A DNA stretch of 64,000 nt. Source: Smaragdicoccus niigatensis DSM 44881 = NBRC 103563 (GTDB lineage Bacteria > Actinomycetota > Actinomycetes > Mycobacteriales > Mycobacteriaceae). Below are positions 28,462-37,587 of the stretch, piece by piece. Below the pieces are notes generated by a model. It saw only the letters and a list, made by a program, of their open reading frames with translations, did no database searches and had not been told where the DNA came from. Made by a program: the position numbers and the translations under genes. Within the stretch, counting starts at the first letter, position 1. Each line of letters opens with the position of its first letter. The stretch lies in contig NZ_AQXZ01000019.1 in assembly GCF_000380645.1 (NCBI RefSeq), positions 834,761 through 898,760 of the forward strand, read 5' to 3'.

Positions 28462-29991
28462 CTACGGTTCCCCGGACACCCGAACAAATCTGATCTGGTT
28501 TCCCGGAGCCAGTTGGCCGGCGAGATCGGTGTCGGCGTCGAGGACGGTGCCGATGACGGGGTAACCGCCGGTCACCGGATGATCGGCGAGAAAGAGCACC
28601 GGTTGCCCGTTCGGCGGAACCTGCAGCGAACCCCGCGTCATGCCCTCGCTGGGCAGCTCCCCCGACTGTGCGCGTTCGAGCGGATTTCCCTTGAGCCGCA
28701 ATCCAACTCGATTCGAATCGGACGTCACCTCCCACGATTGATCGGCCAGCTTTGCCAGCGATTCGGCCGAGAACCAATCGGCCCGCGGACCCGGGACGAA
28801 GCGCAGTTCCACGCAATCGGCACAGGGCGGCGGAGAGACTGGCGTCTTGACCGCCTCGTGCGGTTCCCGACCGATCGGCAGTGCATCACCGGTTCGGAGC
28901 GGCGCAGGACCGAGTCCGGAGAGAACGTCGGTCGAGCGGCTATCGAGCTCGGTGTCGACGTCGAATCCGCCGCGCACCGCGAGGTACGACCGAAGCCCGG
29001 CGGTGGGCGTCCCGACCTCGACCTCCCACCCGGGTTCGAGGGCGAAGGGTGTGCCGGTCGGTACCGACCACTCGAACTTTTCGTTGGCGATATGCGCCGC
29101 GACCTCGGCACCCGTCACCACGACAACAACCGGGCGCTCCGCACGAAGTCGCAGACCGCCGAAGAGCGACTCGATCACCGCAGCATCGAGTGGATTTCCG
29201 ACGAGACTGTTCGCCAACTGTGCCGCGGGGCGGTCCATCGCACCGGAAGCCGTCACGCCGACAGCCGCGTTTCCGGGACGTCCTCGGTCCTGAATGAGCG
29301 ACTGCATTCCCGGAGCCAGAACAGTGAAAGCACCAGCGTGTGACCTCGCCTGCCGCCCTTCTGCGAGTACCGGAATCGCTTCGCGGACCGCATGGAATCT
29401 CACGACGTCTCCATGCGCGACGAGGTTGGGCGGGGTTCGCTGGGAGTCCCACATCGGCGCGGTCGTCCGGCCCAGCAGTTGCCAGCCGCCGGGCGAGTCC
29501 CGTGGGTACACCGCCGAATAACCGCCGGCTACAGCCACGGACCCACTCGGCACCGAGGTTCTCGGGCTATCGCGTCGAGGGACATCGAGCGGATTTCCGT
29601 CGGCCACGAGGTACGCGAATCCAGGCGCGAAGCCGCCGAAGGCCGCGGTCCACTCGTGGTCGGTGTGCGCGGCGATCACCGCGTCGGTCGACAGCCCGAG
29701 AAGATCCGCGACGTCATGCAGATCCTCGCCGTCGTACACGACGTCGATGTCGACGACCCGGGCCCGGGTTTCACGCCTTGACGCGCGCAGCTCGATGGCT
29801 CGAACGGCTTCGATCACACGCGCCAACGCCCGCGGCGACCAGGCCGACACGAGAACAGTTTTCGACGCGGGCACGATGTCACGCACACCTTGCAGCCGCA
29901 ACTCTCGCAGCTGATCAGCGACATCGAGCACCGCGTTCAGGTCGGGCAATTCGATGAGCACTGCCCGGTCACCGGCTCGACGAATATCCAT
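28462..29991 (-). CDS. pxpBC: 5-oxoprolinase subunits B and C, fused
   Basis: 509 residues. The N-terminal half (about 1-205) is PxpB (AHCT domain 1): AGDRAVLIELPDL and FGGFAPGFAYLVADG with VPRRDSPRTSVPSGSVA. The C-terminal half (from about 222) is PxpC (AHCT domain 2): VLAPGMQSLIQDRGRPGN and SEGMTRGSLQVPPNGQPV. With PxpA it opens 5-oxoproline to glutamate using ATP. Subunits B and C are separate in many bacteria and fused in many actinobacteria. It begins 4 nt after pxpA ends. Confidence 0.9.
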   Translation of the reverse strand: MDIRRAGDRAVLIELPDLNAVLDVADQLRELRLQGVRDIVPASKTVLVSAWSPRALARVIEAVRAIELRASRRETRARVVDIDVVYDGEDLHDVADLLGLSTDAVIAAHTDHEWTAAFGGFAPGFAYLVADGNPLDVPRRDSPRTSVPSGSVAVAGGYSAVYPRDSPGGWQLLGRTTAPMWDSQRTPPNLVAHGDVVRFHAVREAIPVLAEGRQARSHAGAFTVLAPGMQSLIQDRGRPGNAAVGVTASGAMDRPAAQLANSLVGNPLDAAVIESLFGGLRLRAERPVVVVVTGAEVAAHIANEKFEWSVPTGTPFALEPGWEVEVGTPTAGLRSYLAVRGGFDVDTELDSRSTDVLSGLGPAPLRTGDALPIGREPHEAVKTPVSPPPCADCVELRFVPGPRADWFSAESLAKLADQSWEVTSDSNRVGLRLKGNPLERAQSGELPSEGMTRGSLQVPPNGQPVLFLADHPVTGGYPVIGTVLDADTDLAGQLAPGNQIRFVRVSGEP

Positions 29992-29995
29992 GACG

Positions 29996-30751
29996 CTAAA
30001 CGAAACTCGCGATCTCGACGCCGTCGGACTCGAGTCGCTTCCGGATACCGGCCGCCATCGCGACCGCGCCGGGACTGTCTCCGTGGATGCAGATGCTTTC
30101 GGCAGCCAGCGCGATGCGTGCGCCGGTCACGGTGACGATCTCCCCGTCGGAGACGATCCGAAGGACCTGTTCGACTGCGGCGTCCTCGCCCAGCACTGCG
30201 CCGGACTGCGAGCGGGCGACGAGGCTGCCGTCTTCGTTGTACGCGCGATCGGCGAACGCTTCGACCACGGTGCGCAGACCCGCGTCGCGCGCGAACTTCT
30301 CGATGACCGTGCCCGGCAGGACCATGAGCGGCAGTGAGCCATTGAGTTCGACGATCGCTTGAACGACGGCACGTGCCTGGGCCTCGTGCTTGCCGATCGT
30401 GTTGTAGAGGGCGCCATGTGGTTTGACGTACTGCACCGAGCCGCCGACGCTCGCGGCAATGCCTTGCAGTGCACCGATCTGGTAGATGACGTCATCGGTC
30501 AGTTCGGCTGGCGCCACATCGATGAATCGCCGCCCGAATCCCTGCAGATCGCGATACGCGGGATGAGCGCCGATCACCACGCCCGCGGCGACCGCGGCGC
30601 GACAGGTCGCACGAATTCCGTGCGGGTCTCCCGCATGGAACCCGCACGCGATGTTCGCGCTCGAGGCCGACTGCAGGATCGCCGCGTCATCGCCCATCCC
30701 ATACGCACCGAAGGACTCACCGAGATCACTGTTGAGGTCGATCCGCTGCAT
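29996..30751 (-). CDS. pxpA: 5-oxoprolinase subunit A (LamB/YcsF family)
   Basis: 251 residues from ATG 30751, chosen for AGGAGAGAG 6 nt upstream. It opens [22 protein letters not shown], the family signature, with [12 protein letters not shown] and [11 protein letters not shown], metal/substrate residues of the deacetylase-like barrel. Length is normal. It forms an operon with pxpBC and possibly with the two EspC-like genes behind it. Confidence 0.95.
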   Translation of the reverse strand: MQRIDLNSDLGESFGAYGMGDDAAILQSASSANIACGFHAGDPHGIRATCRAAVAAGVVIGAHPAYRDLQGFGRRFIDVAPAELTDDVIYQIGALQGIAASVGGSVQYVKPHGALYNTIGKHEAQARAVVQAIVELNGSLPLMVLPGTVIEKFARDAGLRTVVEAFADRAYNEDGSLVARSQSGAVLGEDAAVEQVLRIVSDGEIVTVTGARIALAAESICIHGDSPGAVAMAAGIRKRLESDGVEIASFV

Positions 30752-30869
30752 GGTCTCTCTCCTGTTCAAATGACATCACCCATTCTCCCCGCCTCGCCAC
30801 CGCTCACTTGATCTTGCCTGGGTATACGGTCTCCCCGGCTGTCAAAATCCGACCGAGGGGATGAATCCC

Positions 30870-32186
30870 GTGCGCATGTCCGCCCTCGATGCCACGAACT
30901 ACTACAACTGCCAGAAGAAGTACGGCAACTACTTCGGTGGCGGCGACATGACCTCGCTGATCGTTCTCGACAGCGGCGCCGAATCACCGTCGTTCGACGA
31001 CATCCGGGGAGCGCTCGCGGCCCGAATCGCACTGATTCCAGCCCTGCGGGAGAAGGTTCTTCGATCCCCCGGGGATCTGGCATACCCCCATTGGGGAACC
31101 GACCCCACCGCACCGGAAACCAAGTTCACCGAAATGCCCGGGGATTCTTGGGGTGCAGTCCTCGACACCGTCCGGTCGATCCCGCTGGACGGCCTCGAGC
31201 CGCTCGTGAGCGCCTGGCGCGGCTACGTCTGGCGCAACGTGAGCGGCGCTCCTGGCGTCGCCGACCGAGCCACGATCATCGCAACAAAGGTCTCGCACAC
31301 CCTCACCGACGGACGCGGCGTGTCACAGATCCAGCGCGCCCTGTTCGGGGACGACGCGGCTCTCGCCGTCATCCCAGGACACGGAAATCCCAGTGCGAAG
31401 GTCAGACTCTCGCACGTCCTCTCCGAACTCGCCCGGGCGCCGTGGAACCTCCGGAACTTCCAGCGGGTCGCGCGAAGTGCATCGCCTTCGCTCCTGGACT
31501 CGAGTGACTTCGTGGCGGTCGAAGAACTCAATGGCCGCGGCAGCCGGTTCGCGTTCCTCGATGTCCGTCACGTCGGGATCACCGACCTGCGCTGGGCGGG
31601 CACCGTGACCGAGACCGGCTTGACCGCCTCTTCGATCGCCCTGGAGGCCTACCTGGCGAAGCTCGGCGTTTCGGCACGGTCGTTGTCGGCTCAGCTCCCG
31701 GTGGTGCCGAAGGGTATCGACACACTTTCGCTGCCGGTTCCGAGCGGAAACACGGCGGGCATCGGCGTCGTGGTCGATCTCGCGGTCGGCACCTTGGACC
31801 CGAATGAACGTGCCACGATCATCCGCCGGAACCTCGCCGACACAATCGCCGAGCAGACCATCTCGCATCTGGCGATTCGAGAACTCTTCGAACGCCTACC
31901 CGTCCAGGCTCTCCAGGCGAACGCCGCGCGTTCGGCATTGATCACTCAGGTGCCCTGGCACATCGGGCTGACCTCGTATTCCAAAGGCCCGGCGGACCTC
32001 ACCTTGCTCGGCGATCCGGTCGCCTTCATGGTCGGCGTTCCGATGCTGCGTCCTGGGCTCGGAGTCGCGCAGAAATTGATCGGCCTCGGCGATCAGGTCA
32101 CGGTGGCAATTGCGGCCAGCGACGCGATCCCGCAACCCGAGCTCTACGCGGATCTCCTGCACGCGGCGATCCGGCGCGAAATCTAG
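30870..32186 (+). CDS. WS/DGAT-like acyltransferase, paralogue 1
   Basis: 438 residues from GTG 30870 (VRMSALDATNYYN); I chose this over ATG 30861 because both paralogues begin VRLSALDA behind a similar GGGGATGAAxCCC leader. The condensation-type active site is SHTLTDGRG, which keeps the catalytic His and Asp-Gly of HHxxxDG but has Ser for the first His. Downstream, PVPSGNTAGIGVVVDLAVGT matches the second conserved block of the family. The length is a little short. It may acylate alcohols, diacylglycerol or another acceptor; the storage-lipid role is inferred. Confidence 0.75.
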   Translation: MRMSALDATNYYNCQKKYGNYFGGGDMTSLIVLDSGAESPSFDDIRGALAARIALIPALREKVLRSPGDLAYPHWGTDPTAPETKFTEMPGDSWGAVLDTVRSIPLDGLEPLVSAWRGYVWRNVSGAPGVADRATIIATKVSHTLTDGRGVSQIQRALFGDDAALAVIPGHGNPSAKVRLSHVLSELARAPWNLRNFQRVARSASPSLLDSSDFVAVEELNGRGSRFAFLDVRHVGITDLRWAGTVTETGLTASSIALEAYLAKLGVSARSLSAQLPVVPKGIDTLSLPVPSGNTAGIGVVVDLAVGTLDPNERATIIRRNLADTIAEQTISHLAIRELFERLPVQALQANAARSALITQVPWHIGLTSYSKGPADLTLLGDPVAFMVGVPMLRPGLGVAQKLIGLGDQVTVAIAASDAIPQPELYADLLHAAIRREI

Positions 32187-32282
32187 ACTTACCCTCGTTC
32201 GCCGACCCCGCTCGTCGCGTTCGCAACCGTCCTTGTACCGTCAGCACGAGTTGCGCAATTCGGATGAAGGGGATGAAACCCG

Positions 32283-33596
32283 GTGCGCCTTTCCGCGCTT
32301 GACGCGTCGAACTTCTACTACAGCCAGGCGGGACGGTACTTCGGCGGCGGCGACATGATCTCGGTCATGGTCCTCGACAGCGGAGACGAGTCGCCGTCGA
32401 TCGAGGAACTCCGCGAGGCGCTCGCCGCGCGGATCGCACTGATCCCCGCACTGCGCGAGCGGATCGCTTTGACACCCGGCGACGTGGCGTATCCCCATTG
32501 GGTGACCGACCCCACGCCGACCGGCACCAAGTTCGCGGAGATGTCCGGCGGCACCTGGGGCGAGGTCGTCGGGGTCGCCCAGGCGATGCCGCTGGACCCG
32601 CTGGACCCGCTGGAATCCGCCTGGCGTGGTCATATCTGGCGCAACGTCGCCGGAGCACCCGGCATCGAGAATCGCGCCACCGTGATCGCGATGAAGGTCT
32701 CGCACGCGGTCACGGACGGTCGCGGCGTCACCCAGATCCAACGCGCCCTATTCGGCGACGATGGTGCACTGGCCCGCATTCCCGGCCACGGCAACGCCGG
32801 CCGCACTGTTGGGTTGGTCCAGGTATTCGCCGAACTCGCCCAGGCACCGTGGAACCTGGTGAAGTTCATCCGGGCCGCCCGACAGGCCGGCGGCACACCC
32901 GTGAACACCCACGACTTCCAGTCGGTCGCAGCGCTGAACTCCCCCGGCGAGCGCTTCGCGTTCCTCGATGTGCGTCACGTCGCCGTCGAGGACCTGCGCT
33001 GGGGCGGCAGCGTCACCGAGACCGGCCTGGCGGCCACGTCGATCGCACTGGAGGCCTACCTCAAGAAGGTCGGTGACGATACGCCGCCATTGTTCGTGCA
33101 GATGCCCGTCGTGCCGCCTGGGCTCGGAGAAGCGGACTTGCCGGTCCCGAGCGGAAACTCCGCGAGCGTCGGCGTCGTCGTCGACCTGTCGGTCGGGACT
33201 CCCGATCGCGTCGAGCGGGCTGGTCGAATCCGCCAGAACCTCACCGATCAGGTCGCCGCGCAGGCCAACGACGACCACCTGGCCGGACGGCAACTGTTCG
33301 AGCGGGTTCCGGTCCAGATCCTGCGTCTGATCGTCGCGCGCGGCTCGCAGATCAAGCAGGTGCCGTGGCACATCGGATTCACCTCGTATACCAAGGGACG
33401 ACCGGATCTTCAGCTCCTCGGCCACCCGTTGGCCTACTTCGTCGGCCCGCCGATTCTGCGTCCGGGCCAAGGACTCGGGCAGACTCTGCTCGGGCTTGGG
33501 GACCGCGTTACCGTATCTGTGGGGGCGAGCGACTCGATTCCGCAGCCCGAGCTGTACGCCGACCTTTTGCATGCCGCGATGAGGCGCGAGATCTAG
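32283..33596 (+). CDS. WS/DGAT-like acyltransferase, paralogue 2
   Basis: 437 residues from GTG 32283 (VRLSALDASNFYYSQ) behind AAGGGGATGAAACCCG. The active-site motif is SHAVTDGRGVTQIQRALFG, and the C-terminal region PWHIGFTSYTKGRPDLQL is nearly the same as in paralogue 1. The second block PVPSGNSASVGVVVDLSVGT is present. The reading frame is intact throughout. It lies 96 nt after paralogue 1 and 21 nt before paralogue 3, so the last two are probably co-transcribed. Confidence 0.75.
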   Translation: MRLSALDASNFYYSQAGRYFGGGDMISVMVLDSGDESPSIEELREALAARIALIPALRERIALTPGDVAYPHWVTDPTPTGTKFAEMSGGTWGEVVGVAQAMPLDPLDPLESAWRGHIWRNVAGAPGIENRATVIAMKVSHAVTDGRGVTQIQRALFGDDGALARIPGHGNAGRTVGLVQVFAELAQAPWNLVKFIRAARQAGGTPVNTHDFQSVAALNSPGERFAFLDVRHVAVEDLRWGGSVTETGLAATSIALEAYLKKVGDDTPPLFVQMPVVPPGLGEADLPVPSGNSASVGVVVDLSVGTPDRVERAGRIRQNLTDQVAAQANDDHLAGRQLFERVPVQILRLIVARGSQIKQVPWHIGFTSYTKGRPDLQLLGHPLAYFVGPPILRPGQGLGQTLLGLGDRVTVSVGASDSIPQPELYADLLHAAMRREI

Positions 33597-33617
33597 ACCT
33601 GATCGGAGGACGAACCG

Positions 33618-34949
33618 GTGCGCCTGTCCGCGCTCGACGCCCTGCATTTCTATTACTCCCGCGGCGGAAAGAACCTGGAAGCCTCGGACCTGTGCGCCAT
33701 CATCGCGATCGACAGTGGCGCTGAGTCGCCGTCGTTCGCCGACATCCGGGACATCCTCGCGGGTCGGATCGGGTTCATCCCGGCCCTTCAGGAACGGATC
33801 GAATACGCACCCGGCGATTTGACCTATCCGCACTGGGTGCGCGACCCGGAACCGGCGCGAAACAAGATCACCGAGGCAGTCGGTGCCACGTGGCAGGACG
33901 TCCTCGACCATGTGGTCGAGGCATCGGCGAACCCCGTTGATCCGACCCAGTCCGCGTGGCGCATGGTCATCTGGCGGAACCTCCGCGGTGTACCGGATGT
34001 CGCGGGGCACGCGACGATCGTGTTCTTGCAGGTGGCGCACGTTCTGACCGACGGGCGCGGGATCACCCAGATCCAGCGCGCACTCTTCGGCGACGATTCC
34101 GCGGCGGCCCGGATTCCCGGTCACGGCAACCCGACGCCACGGTTGGGGCTGCGCGAGAGCATCGGCGAACTCAGCGCCGTCCCCCGGAACCTCTGGAACG
34201 CCAATCGCCAGGCCCGGAAGCTGACGAAGAAGCGGCCCGCGAGCCCGCCACCGGAAATCGAGTCGATCGAACCGCTCAACGCCACCGGCGAGCGCCGGTC
34301 GTTCCTCGATATCTCGATCTTTTCGCGCGCCGACCTCCGCTGGGCGGGCACCGTGACTCAAACCGGTTTGACCGCAGTGTCGCTGGCCATGGAGACGTAC
34401 CTGGCCGAGCTCGACGCCCTGCCCGAATCCGGAGCATTGTTCGCGCAGGTCCCGGTTGTCCCGGATGGAATCGCGGACAGCGACCTGCCCGTCCCGAGCG
34501 CCAACGTCGCGAGCGCTTCGGTGCTCGTCGACCTCGGCATCGGGATCGAAGACCTCAACGAACGCGTCGAACGAATTCAAGAGAGTCTTCGCAAGGGCCT
34601 GGCCGACAAGCCCGACGACGAGCACCTCGCGGAGCGGCAACTGTTCGAGCAGCTACCGGTTCAGGTCGTGCGGTCGAACGCGGAGCAGAACTTGCGGACG
34701 ACTCCGACGTCCCCCATCTGCCACACGAACTTCACGTCCTACCCGAAGGGGCCGGCAGATCTGTCGCTGCTCGGTGGCCGCGTCGTCTTCATCGGCGGTC
34801 CGCCGCTGCTGCGCCGGAACATGGGCCTTACCCAGGCCATGGTCGGACTCGGTGATCGCGTCGCAGTGTGCATAACCGCGAGCGACACGGTCCCGCGCCC
34901 GGAGCTGTACGCCGAGCTGCTGCACGCCGCGATCCGGCGCGAGATCTAG
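33618..34949 (+). CDS. WS/DGAT-like acyltransferase, paralogue 3
   Basis: 443 residues from GTG 33618 (VRLSALDALHFYYSRGG), with GGAGGACG before the start. The motif is AHVLTDGRGITQIQRALFG. It is the most diverged copy: the glycine cluster near residue 20 (GGGD in copies 1 and 2) is altered, and a Lys/Pro-rich insert (KKRPASPPPE) is seen near residue 210. It ends LLHAAIRREI like its paralogues. It converges on glmM with only 4 nt between stops. Confidence 0.75.
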   Translation: MRLSALDALHFYYSRGGKNLEASDLCAIIAIDSGAESPSFADIRDILAGRIGFIPALQERIEYAPGDLTYPHWVRDPEPARNKITEAVGATWQDVLDHVVEASANPVDPTQSAWRMVIWRNLRGVPDVAGHATIVFLQVAHVLTDGRGITQIQRALFGDDSAAARIPGHGNPTPRLGLRESIGELSAVPRNLWNANRQARKLTKKRPASPPPEIESIEPLNATGERRSFLDISIFSRADLRWAGTVTQTGLTAVSLAMETYLAELDALPESGALFAQVPVVPDGIADSDLPVPSANVASASVLVDLGIGIEDLNERVERIQESLRKGLADKPDDEHLAERQLFEQLPVQVVRSNAEQNLRTTPTSPICHTNFTSYPKGPADLSLLGGRVVFIGGPPLLRRNMGLTQAMVGLGDRVAVCITASDTVPRPELYAELLHAAIRREI

Positions 34950-34953
34950 GTTC

Positions 34954-36291
34954 CTAGACTGCGCCCACGATGGCGGCGAGGTCGGCTGCCAGCTTGTCGG
35001 CGAGGCCGGGCTCGGTGGCCTCGACCATGACCCGGAAGAGCTCTTCGGTGCCGCTGGGGCGCAACAGGATTCGACCGTTTTCGCCCAGGTGACGTTCGGC
35101 GTCGGCGACCGCAGCAAGCACTTCCGGTGCCGACGCGACCGCAGCTTTGTCACTCACCTTGACGTTGATGAGGACCTGCGGAACGGTCTGCACGACGCTG
35201 GCCAGTTCACTGAGCGTGCGCCCGGTCTGCGCCATGCGCGACACGATGCGAAGCGCGGTGAGAATACCGTCGCCGGTGGTCGCGTAGGCGGGGAGAACAA
35301 CGTGCCCGGACTGTTCACCGCCGAGCGAGTACCCGCCTGCGCGCAGTTCTTCGAGGACGTAGCGGTCGCCGACACCGGTCGTCTTGATGAGGACGCCGGC
35401 CTTCCGCATTGCGATGTGCAGACCGAGGTTGCTCATGACCGTCGCAACGAGCGTGTCGTCGACGAGTTCGCCGTCCTCGTGCATCGCCAGCGCGAGGATC
35501 GCCATGATCGCGTCGCCGTCGACGATCGAACCCTGGGCATCCACCGCAAGGCAGCGGTCGGCGTCGCCGTCATGTCCGATGCCGACGTCGGCACCGTGCA
35601 ACACGACAGCCTTCTGCAGCGACTCGAGGTGCGTCGACCCGCAGTCCTGGTTGATGTTGATGCCGTCGGGCTCCGCATGGATCGTGATGACCTCGGCGCC
35701 GGCAGCACGGAAGGCCGCCGGAGATGCCTCGAACGCCGCGCCGTTGGCGCAGTCGATGACGACCTTCAGGCCGTCGAGGCGATGCTTGATCGACGTGGCG
35801 AGGTGCGACAGGTAGGTGTCGAGCGCATCGGTGACCTGGAAGGCGCGGCCGATGCCGGCGCCGGTCGGACGATGGCTGAGTCCCTCTTCCATCGCCGCCT
35901 CGATCTTGTCCTCGGCGTCGTCCTCGAGCTTCTCGCCCTTGGCTGCGAAGATCTTGATCCCGTTGTCGTCCATCGGATTGTGCGAGGCCGAGATCATGAC
36001 GCCGAGCGCGGCGTCGTAATGGCCGGTCAGGAAGGCGACCGCGGGAGTCGGCAGCACGCCCAGAGTCAGCACGTCGACGCCGGATGCCGTGAGACCGGCG
36101 ATGACGGCCGCCTCGAGCATTTCGCCGCTCGCGCGGGGGTCCCGTCCGACGACGGCAACCGGGCGGTGGTCACCGGTTGGTTCGTCGGCGAGCACGTGCG
36201 CCGCGGCCGTGGAGATCTGCAGCGCCAGTTCGGCGCTGAGCGCTTCGTTCGCCAGGCCCCGAACGCCGTCGGTACCGAAAAGTCGACCCAC
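34954..36291 (-). CDS. glmM: Phosphoglucosamine mutase
   Basis: 445 residues from GTG 36291 ([19 protein letters not shown]). The phosphoserine loop is [16 protein letters not shown], the metal-binding loop [13 protein letters not shown], the sugar-binding loop [10 protein letters not shown], and the phosphate-binding loop [15 protein letters not shown]. It converts glucosamine-6-phosphate to glucosamine-1-phosphate after GlmS. It lies downstream of the rpsI terminator on the same strand, like Rv3441c. Confidence 0.96.
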   Translation of the reverse strand: MGRLFGTDGVRGLANEALSAELALQISTAAAHVLADEPTGDHRPVAVVGRDPRASGEMLEAAVIAGLTASGVDVLTLGVLPTPAVAFLTGHYDAALGVMISASHNPMDDNGIKIFAAKGEKLEDDAEDKIEAAMEEGLSHRPTGAGIGRAFQVTDALDTYLSHLATSIKHRLDGLKVVIDCANGAAFEASPAAFRAAGAEVITIHAEPDGININQDCGSTHLESLQKAVVLHGADVGIGHDGDADRCLAVDAQGSIVDGDAIMAILALAMHEDGELVDDTLVATVMSNLGLHIAMRKAGVLIKTTGVGDRYVLEELRAGGYSLGGEQSGHVVLPAYATTGDGILTALRIVSRMAQTGRTLSELASVVQTVPQVLINVKVSDKAAVASAPEVLAAVADAERHLGENGRILLRPSGTEELFRVMVEATEPGLADKLAADLAAIVGAV

Positions 36292-36344
36292 GAAACACAC
36301 CTATCTGCAGGAGAACTGGCCTGAATATATGCCCTGATAACCAC

Positions 36345-36380
36345 CTTGGGCGGGTGTCCGGAAAAGGACACCCGCCCAAG
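36345..36380 (-). terminator. Terminator downstream of rplM-rpsI
   Basis: A perfect inverted repeat: 15-nt arms CTTGGGCGGGTGTCC (36345-36359) and its complement (36366-36380), 6-nt loop. It sits 15 nt past the rpsI stop and before glmM. Confidence 0.85.
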
Positions 36381-36395
36381 TATGGGGTACGAAGA

Positions 36396-36899
36396 TCAGC
36401 GCTTCGAGTACTGCGGCGCCTTGCGCGCCTTCTTCAGACCGTACTTCTTACGCTCGGTCGCACGAGCGTCACGAGTCAGGAAGCCAGCGGCCTTGAGGGC
36501 CGGGCGGTCCTCCGCAGTGACCTCAACGAGAGCACGAGCGATGGCCAGGCGCAGAGCACCGGCCTGACCCGACGGGCCGCCGCCGACGAGGCGAGCGTGA
36601 ACGTCGAAGGACTCGACGCGGTCCACGGTCACCAGCGGCGACTTGACGAGCTGCTGGTGCACCTTGTTCGGGAAGTAGTTCTCGAGGGTGCGGCCGTTGA
36701 GCGTGAACACGCCGGTGCCCGGAACGAGGCGGACGCGAACGACAGCCTCCTTACGACGACCAACGGTCTGGATCGGACGGTCGAGAACCGGGATCGGGCG
36801 CGGCGCCGCAGCGGCCGGGGCCTCGGTGGTCTCGGCGTCGTCTTCGATCACTTCTTCGACGACCTCGAAGTCGTCTTCGAATTCCTGGGCTTCGGTCAC
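36396..36899 (-). CDS. rpsI: 30S ribosomal protein S9
   Basis: 167 residues. A 35-residue acidic N-terminal extension ([17 protein letters not shown]) is usual in Mycobacteriales. The S9 core starts at [18 protein letters not shown] and ends in the basic decoding-site tail [12 protein letters not shown]. The GTG start overlaps the rplM stop (GTGA), so the two proteins are translationally coupled. Confidence 0.97.
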   Translation of the reverse strand: MTEAQEFEDDFEVVEEVIEDDAETTEAPAAAAPRPIPVLDRPIQTVGRRKEAVVRVRLVPGTGVFTLNGRTLENYFPNKVHQQLVKSPLVTVDRVESFDVHARLVGGGPSGQAGALRLAIARALVEVTAEDRPALKAAGFLTRDARATERKKYGLKKARKAPQYSKR

Positions 36900-37339
36900 T
36901 GTGCCACCTGCTTAATGACGAACGGAGTCGGCTGCTGGCCGACGTGCGGGTGGTCCGGGCCCGCGTAGACCTTGAGCTTCGAACCGATGACGGCACCGAG
37001 CTTGTTCTTCGGGATCATGCCCAGAACAGCCTTCTGAACCAGCTTCTCGGGGTTGTTGGCCATAACCTCGCCAGCCGTCCGAGACTTCAGACCGCCGGGG
37101 TGACCCGAGTGGCGGTAGATCTTCTTGTCCGCCAGCTTGTTGCCGGTCAGGGCAACCTTGTCAGCGTTGATGATGATGACGTAATCGCCACCGTCGACGT
37201 TCGGAGCGAACGTGGGCTTGTGCTTGCCGCGAAGCAGGTTTGCTGCCTGGACGGCAAGGCGGCCGAGCACCACGTCCGAGGCGTCGATGACGTACCACGC
37301 GTGCGTGATGTCACCAGCCTTCGGATGAAAGGTAGACAC
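36896..37339 (-). CDS. rplM: 50S ribosomal protein L13
   Basis: 147 residues from GTG 37339 ([19 protein letters not shown]), with AAGGATCTG upstream. It shows the L13 signature [19 protein letters not shown] and [20 protein letters not shown]. It is the first gene of the rplM-rpsI operon; the upstream 248 nt to the divergent metallopeptidase gene should hold its promoter and leader. Confidence 0.97.
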   Translation of the reverse strand: MSTFHPKAGDITHAWYVIDASDVVLGRLAVQAANLLRGKHKPTFAPNVDGGDYVIIINADKVALTGNKLADKKIYRHSGHPGGLKSRTAGEVMANNPEKLVQKAVLGMIPKNKLGAVIGSKLKVYAGPDHPHVGQQPTPFVIKQVAQ

Positions 37340-37587
37340 AGCAGATCCTTGTCTGTTTCGGTTGGCGCCAGCCAGGCAAATCGGGTGAATTATCTTCCGG
37401 CGGCCGGCACAGACCCGGAAGTTCAGCTGACGAATCAGCGATGCCACATGCCAGCGGGCTACTTTACCAGCGGCTTTGCCCTCGTCCAAAACGCTGGATT
37501 TCCTGGGTTCCGCCTGTGGCTAGGCGATGGAAATGTCGTCAGTGCGAGTAACCGTGGTGAATCCGCTCCACCGCTCGGTGTACGTGA

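Noticed and set aside
32748-34640. 630-aa open frame on the - strand
   Set aside because: Antisense to WS/DGAT copies 2 and 3, both intact with active-site motifs.
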